A DNA stretch of 64,000 nt, from positions 91,860 to 155,859 of the forward strand of contig JANYDW010000065.1 of assembly GCA_025363455.1 (NCBI GenBank), in the 5' to 3' direction. The DNA is from Oleiharenicola sp. Lineage in GTDB: Bacteria; Verrucomicrobiota; Verrucomicrobiia; Opitutales; Opitutaceae. Below the pieces are notes generated by a model. That model was not told the origin of the DNA. It saw only the letters and a list, made by a program, of their open reading frames with translations, and ran no database searches. Both the position numbers and the translations under genes were made by a program. Below, piece after piece: positions 26,013 through 33,845 of the stretch. Positions within the stretch are counted from its first letter, which is position 1. Each line of letters starts with the position of its first letter.

Positions 26013-27650
26013 ATGCCCCCGCGCATGTTCACTGGTGCCCTGCCCATTGCCGCCGAGCACGCCCACGCCCCTGACTCCCATCGGGTGAAGGAGCTCGCGC
26101 CCACCACCTGGCTGACCACCCGCACCGCCAGTGTGCTCGCGCACGTCTCGTCGCTGCCCGGGGCTTATGGCATTGGCAATCTGGGGCCGAGCGCGCGGGC
26201 GTTCATTGATTTTCTCGCGGCAGCCGGCGTCCATTACTGGCAGATCTGCCCGATCGGCCCCACGGGTTACGGCGATTCCCCCTACCAGCTGTTTTCCGGC
26301 CGGGCGGGCAACCCCTATTTCATCGACCTCGGCGAACTCCGCGAGGCGGGTCTGCTGGACGCCGCCGAGCTCAAGCCCCTGGTGGCCCTGCCGGCCGGCA
26401 CCGTGGATTATGGACGGCTCTACGAATTGTTCTGGCCGGTGCTGGCCCACGCCTACGACCGGTTTGCGGCGTCCGGGGCCGACCAGATCGGCGGCTTTGG
26501 CAGCTTTGGCGAATTCCGGCGCAAGCACGGCGTCTGGCTGGAGCCCTTTGCGGATTTCATGGCGATGAAAGCCCATTTCGGCGGCTGGGCATGGAACGCC
26601 TGGCCGGTCGAATTCAACCGCTGGCACGAAAGCCTCCGCGAATCCGCGCCCGCCAGCGTGCGCCGTGAAGCGGACCGCCATGCCTTCTACCAGTACGTGT
26701 TCTTCGGCCAGTGGGATCGGCTGCGCCGCCATGCGCGCGAAAAGAAGGTCGGTATCATCGGCGACGTGCCGATCTTTGTCGCTCTCGATAGCGCCGACAC
26801 CTGGCAGAACCGCGCTGTTTTCCGGCTGGACCCGCACGGTCAGCCCCTGGCGGTCGCCGGGGTGCCGCCGGACTATTTCTCCGCCTATGGCCAGCTCTGG
26901 GGCAACCCGCTCTATGACTGGGAGCACTTGGCGCGCACCGGTTATGCGTGGTGGATCGACCGGCTGCGGGCGGCGTTCGAACTCTACGACATCATCCGAC
27001 TCGACCATTTTCGCGGTTTCGACACGTTCTGGGAAATCCCCGCCGGCGCACCCGACGCCCGCACCGGCCGCTGGCTCAAGGGCCCGGGTTTGGATTTCTT
27101 CGACGCCGTTCGGGCCGCCCTGCCGTCCGCGCGAATCATCGCCGAGGATCTCGGCTACATCGGGCCCGAAGTGGTCGAACTGCGCCGCCGGGCCGGACTG
27201 CCGGGCATGAAGGTGCTGCAGTTCGCCTACGGGCACGACGCCAACAACATCAACCTGCCGCACTTTTTTCCACCCGACAGCATCGCCTACACCGGGACAC
27301 ACGACAACCTCACGACCAGAGGCTGGCTGGAGGGATTGCCGGCCGACATTGCCGCGATGGTGGACGAATACTATCAGCTGGGCGGCAAGCGCTCGGCTTG
27401 GCCCATCATTCGCGCCACGCTCGCCACCACGTCACGGCTGGCGGTCATTCCCATCCAGGACTTGCTCGACCTGCCGGCCGCGGCCACCCTGAACCGACCC
27501 GGCACCACCGAGGGGAACTGGCAGTGGCGCTTCACTGCGACGGATCTCGCGAGTCTGGCCGGCGAAAAAACCTCTACCCTGCGTCAGTGGATCACCCTCT
27601 ACGACCGCCTGAAAGGCCAGCCGATCCGGGAGTACAGCGAACCCCAATAA
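26013..27650 (+). CDS. malQ: 4-alpha-glucanotransferase (amylomaltase, GH77)
   Basis: A 545-residue cytoplasmic enzyme that disproportionates maltodextrins. GH77 hallmarks: VLAHVSSLPGAYGIGNLGP near the N-terminus, CPIGPTGYGDSPYQ, the nucleophile region RLDHFRGFDTFWEIP, acid/base region IIAEDLGYIGPEV and YTGTHDNLTTRGW carrying the third carboxylate. Length and order agree with bacterial MalQ. It lies 75 bp after the receptor, beyond a strong hairpin, and 19 bp before the permease. The start could be slightly downstream; the first ATG was kept. Confidence 0.95.
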   Translation: MPPRMFTGALPIAAEHAHAPDSHRVKELAPTTWLTTRTASVLAHVSSLPGAYGIGNLGPSARAFIDFLAAAGVHYWQICPIGPTGYGDSPYQLFSGRAGNPYFIDLGELREAGLLDAAELKPLVALPAGTVDYGRLYELFWPVLAHAYDRFAASGADQIGGFGSFGEFRRKHGVWLEPFADFMAMKAHFGGWAWNAWPVEFNRWHESLRESAPASVRREADRHAFYQYVFFGQWDRLRRHAREKKVGIIGDVPIFVALDSADTWQNRAVFRLDPHGQPLAVAGVPPDYFSAYGQLWGNPLYDWEHLARTGYAWWIDRLRAAFELYDIIRLDHFRGFDTFWEIPAGAPDARTGRWLKGPGLDFFDAVRAALPSARIIAEDLGYIGPEVVELRRRAGLPGMKVLQFAYGHDANNINLPHFFPPDSIAYTGTHDNLTTRGWLEGLPADIAAMVDEYYQLGGKRSAWPIIRATLATTSRLAVIPIQDLLDLPAAATLNRPGTTEGNWQWRFTATDLASLAGEKTSTLRQWITLYDRLKGQPIREYSEPQ

Positions 27651-27669
27651 CCCACCCCCGTTGCCCCTG

Positions 27670-29031
27670 ATGAGACAGCCGCCACTTTCCCTGCCCGCCA
27701 TCTGGAACATGAATTTTGGGTTTCTGGGCATCCAGTTTGGCTGGGGCCTGCAGATGGCCAACATGAGCCCCATCTACAAGTATCTCGGGGCAGCGGACGA
27801 CCAGATCGCCCGGCTCTGGCTGGCCGCGCCGCTCACGGGTTTTATTGTTCAGCCCATCATCGGCGCGATGAGCGACCGGACCTGGGGTCCGCTCGGCCGG
27901 CGTCGCCCCTACTTCCTGGCCGGCGCGCTCCTGAGTTCGGCCGCCCTCCTGTTGATGCCCAACTCCGGCCTGCTCGCCGGCTGGCTGATCCCGCACTGGC
28001 CGAAATTCTACATGGCGGCGCTCCTGCTCTGGGTGCTGGACGCCTCGATCAACGTCTCGATGGAACCCTTCCGCGCGTTCGTGGCCGACAAGCTGCCCGA
28101 GGAGCAGCGGGGGACGGGCTTCGCGATGCAGAGCTTCTTCATCGGCGTCGGGGCGGTGGTGGCGGGCCTGCTGCCTTACATGCTGCGCCATTGGTTCGGG
28201 GTCAGCAGCGAGGCCGACGGGGCCAACGCGCTGCCCACCAATGTGAAGATTTCGTTCTACATCGGGGCGGTCGCCTTCCTGACCGCCGTGCTCTGGACGG
28301 TCATTTCCACGCCGGAGAACCCGCCGGAAAACCTGGAGGAGTTTCGCCGCCAGAAAAGCGCAGCCGGCGGCCTCGCGCACCTCCTGAAAGAGATTCCCGA
28401 CGCCCTCATCCACATGCCCGGTACGATGCGCCGGCTCGCGCTTGTGCAGTTCTTCACCTGGCTCGGGCTCTTCTGCATGTGGCTGCATTTCTCCAATGCC
28501 GTGCCCGTGCTCTTCGGCAGCAGCGATCCCGACTCGGACCTCTTCAAGCGGGGGGCGGAGTGGGCCGGCGTCTGCTACGCGGTGAAGGACGGTGTAACCT
28601 TCGTCGCTGCCTTCGGACTGATGGCCGCAGCCAGGCATTTTTCGCGGCGACACATTCATGCGCTGTGCCTGACCCTTGGAGGCCTTGGCCTGCTCGCGGT
28701 GGGCTTCATCCACGGCGAGGAGCAAAAAAATCTCCTGCTCGGCGCGCTTGCGCTCGGCGGCGTGGCCTGGGCCTCCATCCTCTCCATGCCCTACGCCATC
28801 CTGTCGGGCGTCCTGCCGCCCGGCCGCGTCGGCGTCTATATGGGCATCTTCAACTTCTTCATCGTGCTGCCCGAGATCCTCGCCGCGCTATTCTTCGGGC
28901 CGGTGGTGAGGGATTTCCTGCACGGCAATCTCGTCCACGCCGTCATGGCCGGCGGCTTCTGTCTGCTGCTCGCGGCGCTGCTCACGCTCCTGTGGGTGCG
29001 CGAGGAAAAGGCTGAAGGAGCGAAAAGCTGA
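27670..29031 (+). CDS. MFS sugar permease (SLC45/MalA-like)
   Basis: A 453-residue inner-membrane transporter with about twelve helices. The opening WNMNFGFLGIQFGWGLQMAN and the loop GAMSDRTWGPLGRRRPYF are characteristic of the SLC45-like sugar/cation symporters found beside TonB receptors and amylases in Xanthomonas, Caulobacter and Bacteroidetes. It probably imports maltose or maltodextrins from the periplasm. The ATG at 27670 is preferred over a TTG three codons upstream. The last codons (EEKAEGAKS) and the stop come from an octamer tandem array. Confidence 0.9.
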   Translation: MRQPPLSLPAIWNMNFGFLGIQFGWGLQMANMSPIYKYLGAADDQIARLWLAAPLTGFIVQPIIGAMSDRTWGPLGRRRPYFLAGALLSSAALLLMPNSGLLAGWLIPHWPKFYMAALLLWVLDASINVSMEPFRAFVADKLPEEQRGTGFAMQSFFIGVGAVVAGLLPYMLRHWFGVSSEADGANALPTNVKISFYIGAVAFLTAVLWTVISTPENPPENLEEFRRQKSAAGGLAHLLKEIPDALIHMPGTMRRLALVQFFTWLGLFCMWLHFSNAVPVLFGSSDPDSDLFKRGAEWAGVCYAVKDGVTFVAAFGLMAAARHFSRRHIHALCLTLGGLGLLAVGFIHGEEQKNLLLGALALGGVAWASILSMPYAILSGVLPPGRVGVYMGIFNFFIVLPEILAALFFGPVVRDFLHGNLVHAVMAGGFCLLLAALLTLLWVREEKAEGAKS

Positions 29032-29111
29032 AGGTCTGAATTTTCATCAACCGCCATGCACTTCCGCACCAGTCGGGGATTTCAGCTTTTCAGCCCTTCA
29101 GTCTTTCAGCC
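29008..29111. repeat. Inverted pair of octamer arrays (CTGAA type) at a gene junction
   Basis: 29008-29040 is a degenerate period-8 array (AAGGCTGA, AGGAGCGA, AAAGCTGA, AGGTCTGA). 29080-29111 is its inverted counterpart (TTTCAGCT, TTTCAGCC...). The first supplies the stop codon of the permease; the second encodes part of the signal peptide of the next amylase. The same pair type occurs at 32797-32918. Confidence 0.8.
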
Positions 29112-30477
29112 TTTGGGCACAGCACTGCTGCTCGCCTTGGCACCGCTGGTTTTCGCCGCGCCCGCCCCCGAGCGCGAAAAACCCATCCCCAGCGCCCAGT
29201 TCTCCGCCGTCGGCGTGCCGGAGTGGGCGCGCGGCAGCACGATCTACGAGATCAACGTCCGGCAGTTCTCAGCCTCAGGCAAATTCTCCGCAGTTACCAC
29301 CGCCCTCCCGCGCCTCAAGGCACTCGGGGTCGACATCCTCTGGCTCATGCCGATCCACCCCATTGGTGAGCTGAACCGCAAGGGCTCCCTCGGCAGCTAC
29401 TACGCCGCGAAGGACTACCTCGCGGTCAACCCCGAGTTTGGCACCGAGCAGGACCTCCGCGATCTTGTCACCGCCGCCCACGCCCAGGGCCAGCGCGTCA
29501 TCCTCGACTGGGTGCCGAACCACGTCTCGCCCGACAACGCGCTGACCAAGACGCACCCGGAGTTTTTCTGGCGCGACGAGAAGGGGAACCTCACGCCGCC
29601 GCACGGCACGGACTGGACCGATGTCGTGCAGTTCGATTTCAATGCGCCCGGCCTGCGCGACTACCAGTCGAACGTCCTGCTTCATTGGGTGAAGAACTTC
29701 GGCATCGACGGCTTCCGTTGCGACGTCGCCTGGGGCTTGCCGACACCTTTCTGGAACGAGGTGACGCAGCGGGTGCGCGCCGTGAAGCCCGACGCCCTGT
29801 TCCTCGCCGAGGCGGAATTGCCGCAACAGCAGGTGGCCGCCTTCAACCTTTCCTATGGTTTCGACCTGCACCACGCGATGAACGAGATTGCGCAGGGCAA
29901 ACGGTCCGCCTCGGGCCTCGACGAGGCCTATGCGAAGATCCGCGCCAGTTTCCCGCGCGGCGGGGCCCTCATGGTCTTCACCAGCAGCCACGACGAGAAC
30001 AGCTGGGCGGGCACGGAATTCGACCGGATGGGCGCCGGCTACGCGCCCTTCGCGGTGCTGACCTTCCTCCTCGATGGCGTGCCGATGATCTACAACGGCC
30101 AGGAGGTGGGCCTTGACCGCCGCCTCGAGTTCTTCGAGCGCGACCCGATCATCTGGCCGAAGGAAACGCACCCGACGACGAAGCTCTACCAGGTGATGAC
30201 GGCCCTGCGCCACGCGCATCCCGCGTTGCGTACCGGTGCGCCGATGCGCTGCCTCGACACAACGGACAATGCGACGTTCTACGTCATCGAGCGCACATCC
30301 GGGGACCGGAAAGTCATCGGCATTTTCAATCTCACCGCCAAGGACACCACCGCCAGCCTCTACGACCCGGCGCTCGCCGGCTCGTGGCGCGATGCCTTCA
30401 CGGGCGAGACGGTCACGTTGGGCGCTCTCGTACCGCTGGACATGAAAGGCTGGCGCTACCGCGTACTGGTTAAGTAG
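29056..30477 (+). CDS. Secreted alpha-amylase family protein (GH13)
   Basis: A 473-residue exported GH13 enzyme. The signal peptide (LGTALLLALAPLVFAAP) is preceded by FQLFSPSVF, encoded by an octamer repeat. Catalytic residues are Asp223 in GIDGFRCDVAW, Glu252 in FLAEAEL and Asp313 in SSHDENSW. DWVPNHVSPDN is conserved region I. It is short, with no carbohydrate-binding module, like periplasmic maltodextrin hydrolases. It ends the malQ-permease cluster and probably trims oligosaccharides that enter through the TonB receptor. Confidence 0.92.
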   Translation: MHFRTSRGFQLFSPSVFQPLGTALLLALAPLVFAAPAPEREKPIPSAQFSAVGVPEWARGSTIYEINVRQFSASGKFSAVTTALPRLKALGVDILWLMPIHPIGELNRKGSLGSYYAAKDYLAVNPEFGTEQDLRDLVTAAHAQGQRVILDWVPNHVSPDNALTKTHPEFFWRDEKGNLTPPHGTDWTDVVQFDFNAPGLRDYQSNVLLHWVKNFGIDGFRCDVAWGLPTPFWNEVTQRVRAVKPDALFLAEAELPQQQVAAFNLSYGFDLHHAMNEIAQGKRSASGLDEAYAKIRASFPRGGALMVFTSSHDENSWAGTEFDRMGAGYAPFAVLTFLLDGVPMIYNGQEVGLDRRLEFFERDPIIWPKETHPTTKLYQVMTALRHAHPALRTGAPMRCLDTTDNATFYVIERTSGDRKVIGIFNLTAKDTTASLYDPALAGSWRDAFTGETVTLGALVPLDMKGWRYRVLVK

Positions 30478-30489
30478 GGGCTGTTCAAT

Positions 30490-30558
30490 GTAGGGCGCAC
30501 ACAAGGTGCGCCCCTACAACACCCGCAGATTTCTAAAGGGCGGGATCGCTGATCCCGC
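30490..30558. repeat. REP hairpins after the amylase gene
   Basis: GTAGGGCGCACACAAGGTGC (from 30490, closing CTAC at 30517) is one REP-like palindrome. GCGGGATCGCTGATCCCGC (30540-30558) is a second hairpin lacking a clear GTAG end. They lie between the convergent amylase and AraC genes. Confidence 0.7.
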
Positions 30559-30563
30559 TTCAC

Positions 30564-31583
30564 TCACTTCACCACCGGCGCTTCCTGCTTCGCAGCGGGC
30601 ACACCGTGCGTGTAGTCGAGGTGGTCGAAGTAGACCGTCTTCGGCTGCGGCTCCTGCTGCTTCCGCTGCTCCTCCAAGTGGAGGCGGTATTCCTGCGGGG
30701 TCACGCCCTTGTGCTGCTTGAACACCCGGGCGAAATACGCCGGGTCGGCGAAGCCGCTGGCGTAGGCGATCTCCGCCACCGTGAGCGTGGCGGTCTCCAG
30801 CGCCAGGATCGCGCCCTCGATGCGGATGCGCTGGACGTAGTGCGTCAACCGCTCCTTGGTCTCGATATGGAATAGGTGGGAGAGGTAGTCGGCCGAGCAG
30901 CCCAGCTGCTCCGCGATATGCTGGACGCCGAGCTCCGGGTTGGCGAACTGCTCGCGGACGAGACATTTCGCCTGGAAGACCTTGCCGATGTCGCTATTGA
31001 GCTGCCCCGTGCCCGTCTCGACGATGTTGCGGAACAGGCCGAGCAGCGCGAGGAGCAGGCCCTTGAGCACGCTGTCGCGCGCCGGCCCCTGCATGTTATG
31101 GGTCAGCGCGGCGGTGTTGGCGAGGGTGAGATAAACGTCGAGGTTGGGTGCGTCGAAAAACTCGATGACCTCGATGTCCGGCTTGCCGGGCCGGGCTTCG
31201 TGCGCGAAGTGCAGGCTCAGCGTGTTGTTGTAGAAGCCCGCCACGAGGTTCCGGAAGGGATGGTCCAGGCCGGGATGCACCACCTCGCCATGCGGCACGC
31301 CGGCCGGAATGATGCACATCTCGTCAGGCCCGAGCCGGAAGCCCTTGTGCGGGAAACTGAAGTCCGTCCAACCCTGCAGTCCGAGAAAGATCTCCGGCCG
31401 GTAATGATAGTGCATGCCGCGGCGGTTCTGCACTGGCTTAACCTCGTGGGGCACGCGCAGAGTAAGGCGATTGCGCTCCGCGAGTTTTAGCGCTTGGTCG
31501 AGGGCCGCGCGCATCTCCGCGCGGTTGTGCGCGCTCATGGCACGGGCGGTAAAAATGGCGTGGGGTACGCCGGGAGCAGACAT
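30564..31583 (-). CDS. AraC-family transcriptional regulator
   Basis: A 339-residue regulator. The N-terminal half is a cupin-like ligand-binding domain (HYHYRPEIFLGLQGWTDF, DEMCIIPAGVPHGEVVHPG). The C-terminal 100 residues (about 225-320) are a double helix-turn-helix: LGVQHIAEQLGCSADYLSHL, then TVAEIAYASGFADPAYFARV with FKQHKGVTPQEYR, the AraC signature. The ATG at 31583 is chosen; the longer reading needs TTG. Position at the end of the maltodextrin locus suggests that it controls it. Its promoter region holds GGAAAAGCGG, also found as a dyad upstream of the TonB receptor. Confidence 0.92.
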   Translation of the reverse strand: MSAPGVPHAIFTARAMSAHNRAEMRAALDQALKLAERNRLTLRVPHEVKPVQNRRGMHYHYRPEIFLGLQGWTDFSFPHKGFRLGPDEMCIIPAGVPHGEVVHPGLDHPFRNLVAGFYNNTLSLHFAHEARPGKPDIEVIEFFDAPNLDVYLTLANTAALTHNMQGPARDSVLKGLLLALLGLFRNIVETGTGQLNSDIGKVFQAKCLVREQFANPELGVQHIAEQLGCSADYLSHLFHIETKERLTHYVQRIRIEGAILALETATLTVAEIAYASGFADPAYFARVFKQHKGVTPQEYRLHLEEQRKQQEPQPKTVYFDHLDYTHGVPAAKQEAPVVK

Positions 31584-31668
31584 GGGGGGTGGCCAGCGGA
31601 CCGGCCCGGGTCGCGGCTGGGTTAGGGTTGCCGACAACCTATGGTCCCAAAACAGGGAAACTCAAACG

Positions 31669-31678
31669 GGAAAAGCGG
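31669..31678 (+). promoter_or_regulatory. Third copy of GGAAAAGCGG, upstream of the AraC gene
   Basis: This exact 10-mer sits 86 bp upstream of the regulator start, in the divergent gap with nadA. It matches both arms of the dyad at 22884-22920. A small GGTTG/CAACC dyad lies nearby at about 31626-31639. Shared regulation of the maltodextrin genes is inference. Confidence 0.45.
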
Positions 31679-31739
31679 TCTCGGTTCATCTATGAACAGG
31701 CTTTGACGGCGTCTCACGGCGGACTAGGTTAACGGTTCC

Positions 31740-32804
31740 ATGAGCCATGCCGGAACCGTTTCCTTCACCCCCGCCGAGCTCGAGGCCGAGACGGAGCGGC
31801 TCTTCCGCGTGCTCCTGCATGTGGATTGCACCCCGGGTAAGTCATGGAACTACGAGGCCTGTCGCGGCTTCGCTCCGCTCACCCTTGAGATCAACCGGCT
31901 GAAAAAGGAGAAGGACGCCGTCATCCTCACCCACTCTTACGTCGAGCCTGAGATCGTCTATGGCGTCGGCGACTTCAAGGGCGATTCCTACTTCCTCAGC
32001 CTCATGGCGCGTGAGTCGAAGGCCAAGGTCATCGTCTTCGCCGGCGTCGTCTTCATGGCCGAGACGGCCAAGATCCTCTCGCCCGACGCCACCGTCATCG
32101 TGCCCGACCGCGGCTCGGGTTGCTCGCTGGCCGATTCCCTGACTGGTGACCAGCTGCGGAAACTCAAGGCCGCCTACCCTGACGCTGCCGTGGTCTGCTA
32201 CATCAACTCCACGGCCGACGTGAAAGCCGAATCCGACGTCTGCGTCACCTCGGGCAATGTCTACGACATCATCGCCGCCCTGCCTCAGCCGCGCATCCTC
32301 TTCGTGCCGGACCGCCTGATGGGCGAGAACGTCCGCACCGAGCTCAAGCGTCGCGGCGTGGCCAAGGAGATCATTACCTCGGACGGCACTTGCATTGTAC
32401 ACGACGTGTTTGATGCCGCCGCCGTCGCCGACGCGCGCGCGCGGTTCCCGGGCCTCAAGGTCGTAGCGCACCCCGAATGCACGCCGGAGGTGGCCGCCGC
32501 GGCCGATTTCGTCGGCAGCACGGGCGCAATGATGAAATACGTCAAGACGACCAGCGCACCCTATTACCTGATGCTGACCGAGTGCGGCCTTGTCGGGCGC
32601 TTGCAGGTCGAGACGCCGGAGAAACACTTCATCGGCGGCTGCCGGCTCTGTCCTTACATGAAGCTCAATTCATTGGAGAAGGTCCGCGATGCGCTCGCCG
32701 CCCCGCGTCCCGACCAGATCGTCACGCTCGACGAGGAGATCCGCCGCCGCGCCGCCCGCTGCATCGACCGGATGTTCGAGCTCGCGCCGGCGATCAAAGG
32801 CTGA
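31740..32804 (+). CDS. nadA: Quinolinate synthase
   Basis: A 354-residue iron-sulfur enzyme condensing iminoaspartate and dihydroxyacetone phosphate to quinolinate, the second step of NAD synthesis. Motifs: AVILTHSYVEPEIVYGVGDF, the cluster cysteines in DRGSGCSLADS, HPECTPEVAAAADFVGSTG and GGCRLCPYMKLNSLEKV. The three-cysteine pattern for a [4Fe-4S] cluster is complete. nadC and nadB follow on the same strand, giving the full aspartate-to-nicotinate-mononucleotide pathway. The stop codon falls inside an octamer CTGAA array. Confidence 0.96.
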   Translation: MSHAGTVSFTPAELEAETERLFRVLLHVDCTPGKSWNYEACRGFAPLTLEINRLKKEKDAVILTHSYVEPEIVYGVGDFKGDSYFLSLMARESKAKVIVFAGVVFMAETAKILSPDATVIVPDRGSGCSLADSLTGDQLRKLKAAYPDAAVVCYINSTADVKAESDVCVTSGNVYDIIAALPQPRILFVPDRLMGENVRTELKRRGVAKEIITSDGTCIVHDVFDAAAVADARARFPGLKVVAHPECTPEVAAAADFVGSTGAMMKYVKTTSAPYYLMLTECGLVGRLQVETPEKHFIGGCRLCPYMKLNSLEKVRDALAAPRPDQIVTLDEEIRRRAARCIDRMFELAPAIKG

Positions 32805-32918
32805 AGGACTGAAGAGCTGAAAGGCTGAAAGGCTGAACAACTCCTCGCCACTCCGAAGCAAGCAATCGTACCCAGCGCCAACTTCAGCCATTCAGCTTTT
32901 CCGTCTTTCAGTCCTTCC
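32797..32918. repeat. Inverted pair of octamer arrays between nadA and nadC
   Basis: 32797-32838 is five degenerate octamers (GGCTGAAG, GACTGAAG, AGCTGAAA, GGCTGAAA, GGCTGAAC). 32882-32918 carries the inverted type (TTCAGCCA, TTCAGCTT...). The first array supplies the nadA stop; the second ends 6 bp before the nadC start. It is the same family as 29008-29111. Confidence 0.8.
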
Positions 32919-32924
32919 CTTCCC

Positions 32925-33797
32925 ATGCTCACCGTCCGTACCGAACACCTGATCAACCTCGCGTTGGAGGAAGACACCGGGCTCGGGGACATCACGAGCC
33001 GCGCCATTTTCCCGTCGTCGCACCGCAGCCGGGCGATCATCGACGCCAAGCAGGACCTGGTTGTGTGCGGTCTGGAAATCGCCGCCCGGGTTTTCTGCCA
33101 GGCCGATCCGGCCATCAAGGTCCGGTTGCTTGCCCGCGATGGCGATCGCGTGAAGAAAGGCGCGAAGGTTCTCCGCCTCGCGGGGCCAACCGCCTCCATC
33201 CTGACGGCCGAGCGCACCGCGCTCAATTTTCTCCAGCGGCTTTCCGGCATCGCCACGCAGGCCCGGCGCTATGCCGATGCGGTAAAGGGCACCGGCGTAC
33301 GCATCGTCGACACGCGCAAGACCACACCCGGCTGGCGGGCCCTCGAGAAATACGCTGTACGCACCGGCGGTTGTTTCAACCATCGCAGCTCGCTGGGCGA
33401 GCAGGTGCTCATCAAGGACAATCACATCGCCGCGGCCGGATCGCTCACCCGGGCCGTGAAGCTCTGCCGCACCGCCGCGCCGCACGGCTCCAAGATCGAG
33501 GTCGAGGCCAAGACTCCCGCCGAGGTGCAGGAAGCCTGCCGGGCCGGGGCCGATATCATTCTCCTCGATAACATGACCCCGGCCCAAGTCCGCGCAGCGG
33601 TGAAACTCATCGCCGGCCGGGCGCAGGTGGAAGTTTCTGGCGGGGTGAAATTCGAGACGCTCCGCAGCTATGCGCTGCCCGGCGTGAACCTCATCAGCAT
33701 CGGCGCCCTGACCCACTCGGTCGCGGCCGCGGACTTGAGCTTGGATTTGAAACCAGGCAGAAAGGTAGGGCGGGACCGCTGGGCCCGCCGCGAATAG
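32925..33797 (+). CDS. nadC: Nicotinate-nucleotide pyrophosphorylase (carboxylating)
   Basis: A 290-residue quinolinate phosphoribosyltransferase. Motifs: LEEDTGLGDITSRAIF at the N-terminus, TAERTALNFLQRLSGIATQA, VDTRKTTPGWRALEKYAVR, GGCFNHRSSLGEQVLIKDNH, then EVEAKTPAEVQEA and VEVSGGVKFETL. It converts quinolinate and PRPP to nicotinate mononucleotide. The last twelve residues (KVGRDRWARRE) and the stop codon are read from a REP palindrome, so the C-terminus is extended beyond the family's usual end at LSLDLK. Confidence 0.96.
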   Translation: MLTVRTEHLINLALEEDTGLGDITSRAIFPSSHRSRAIIDAKQDLVVCGLEIAARVFCQADPAIKVRLLARDGDRVKKGAKVLRLAGPTASILTAERTALNFLQRLSGIATQARRYADAVKGTGVRIVDTRKTTPGWRALEKYAVRTGGCFNHRSSLGEQVLIKDNHIAAAGSLTRAVKLCRTAAPHGSKIEVEAKTPAEVQEACRAGADIILLDNMTPAQVRAAVKLIAGRAQVEVSGGVKFETLRSYALPGVNLISIGALTHSVAAADLSLDLKPGRKVGRDRWARRE

Positions 33798-33828
33798 TGA
33801 AACGGCGCGCCCAGCGGTCGCGCCCTAC
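33765..33828. repeat. REP pair supplying the nadC C-terminus
   Basis: GTAGGGCGGGACCGCTGGGC starts the first hairpin (33765). The second reads GGCGCGCCCAGCGGTCGCGC and closes with CCCTAC (ends 33828). The two hairpins are inverted relatives, giving a BIME of about 64 bp. The nadC stop codon lies in its spacer; nadB starts 18 bp after it. Confidence 0.85.
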
Positions 33829-33845
33829 CCACAACCCCAATTCCG

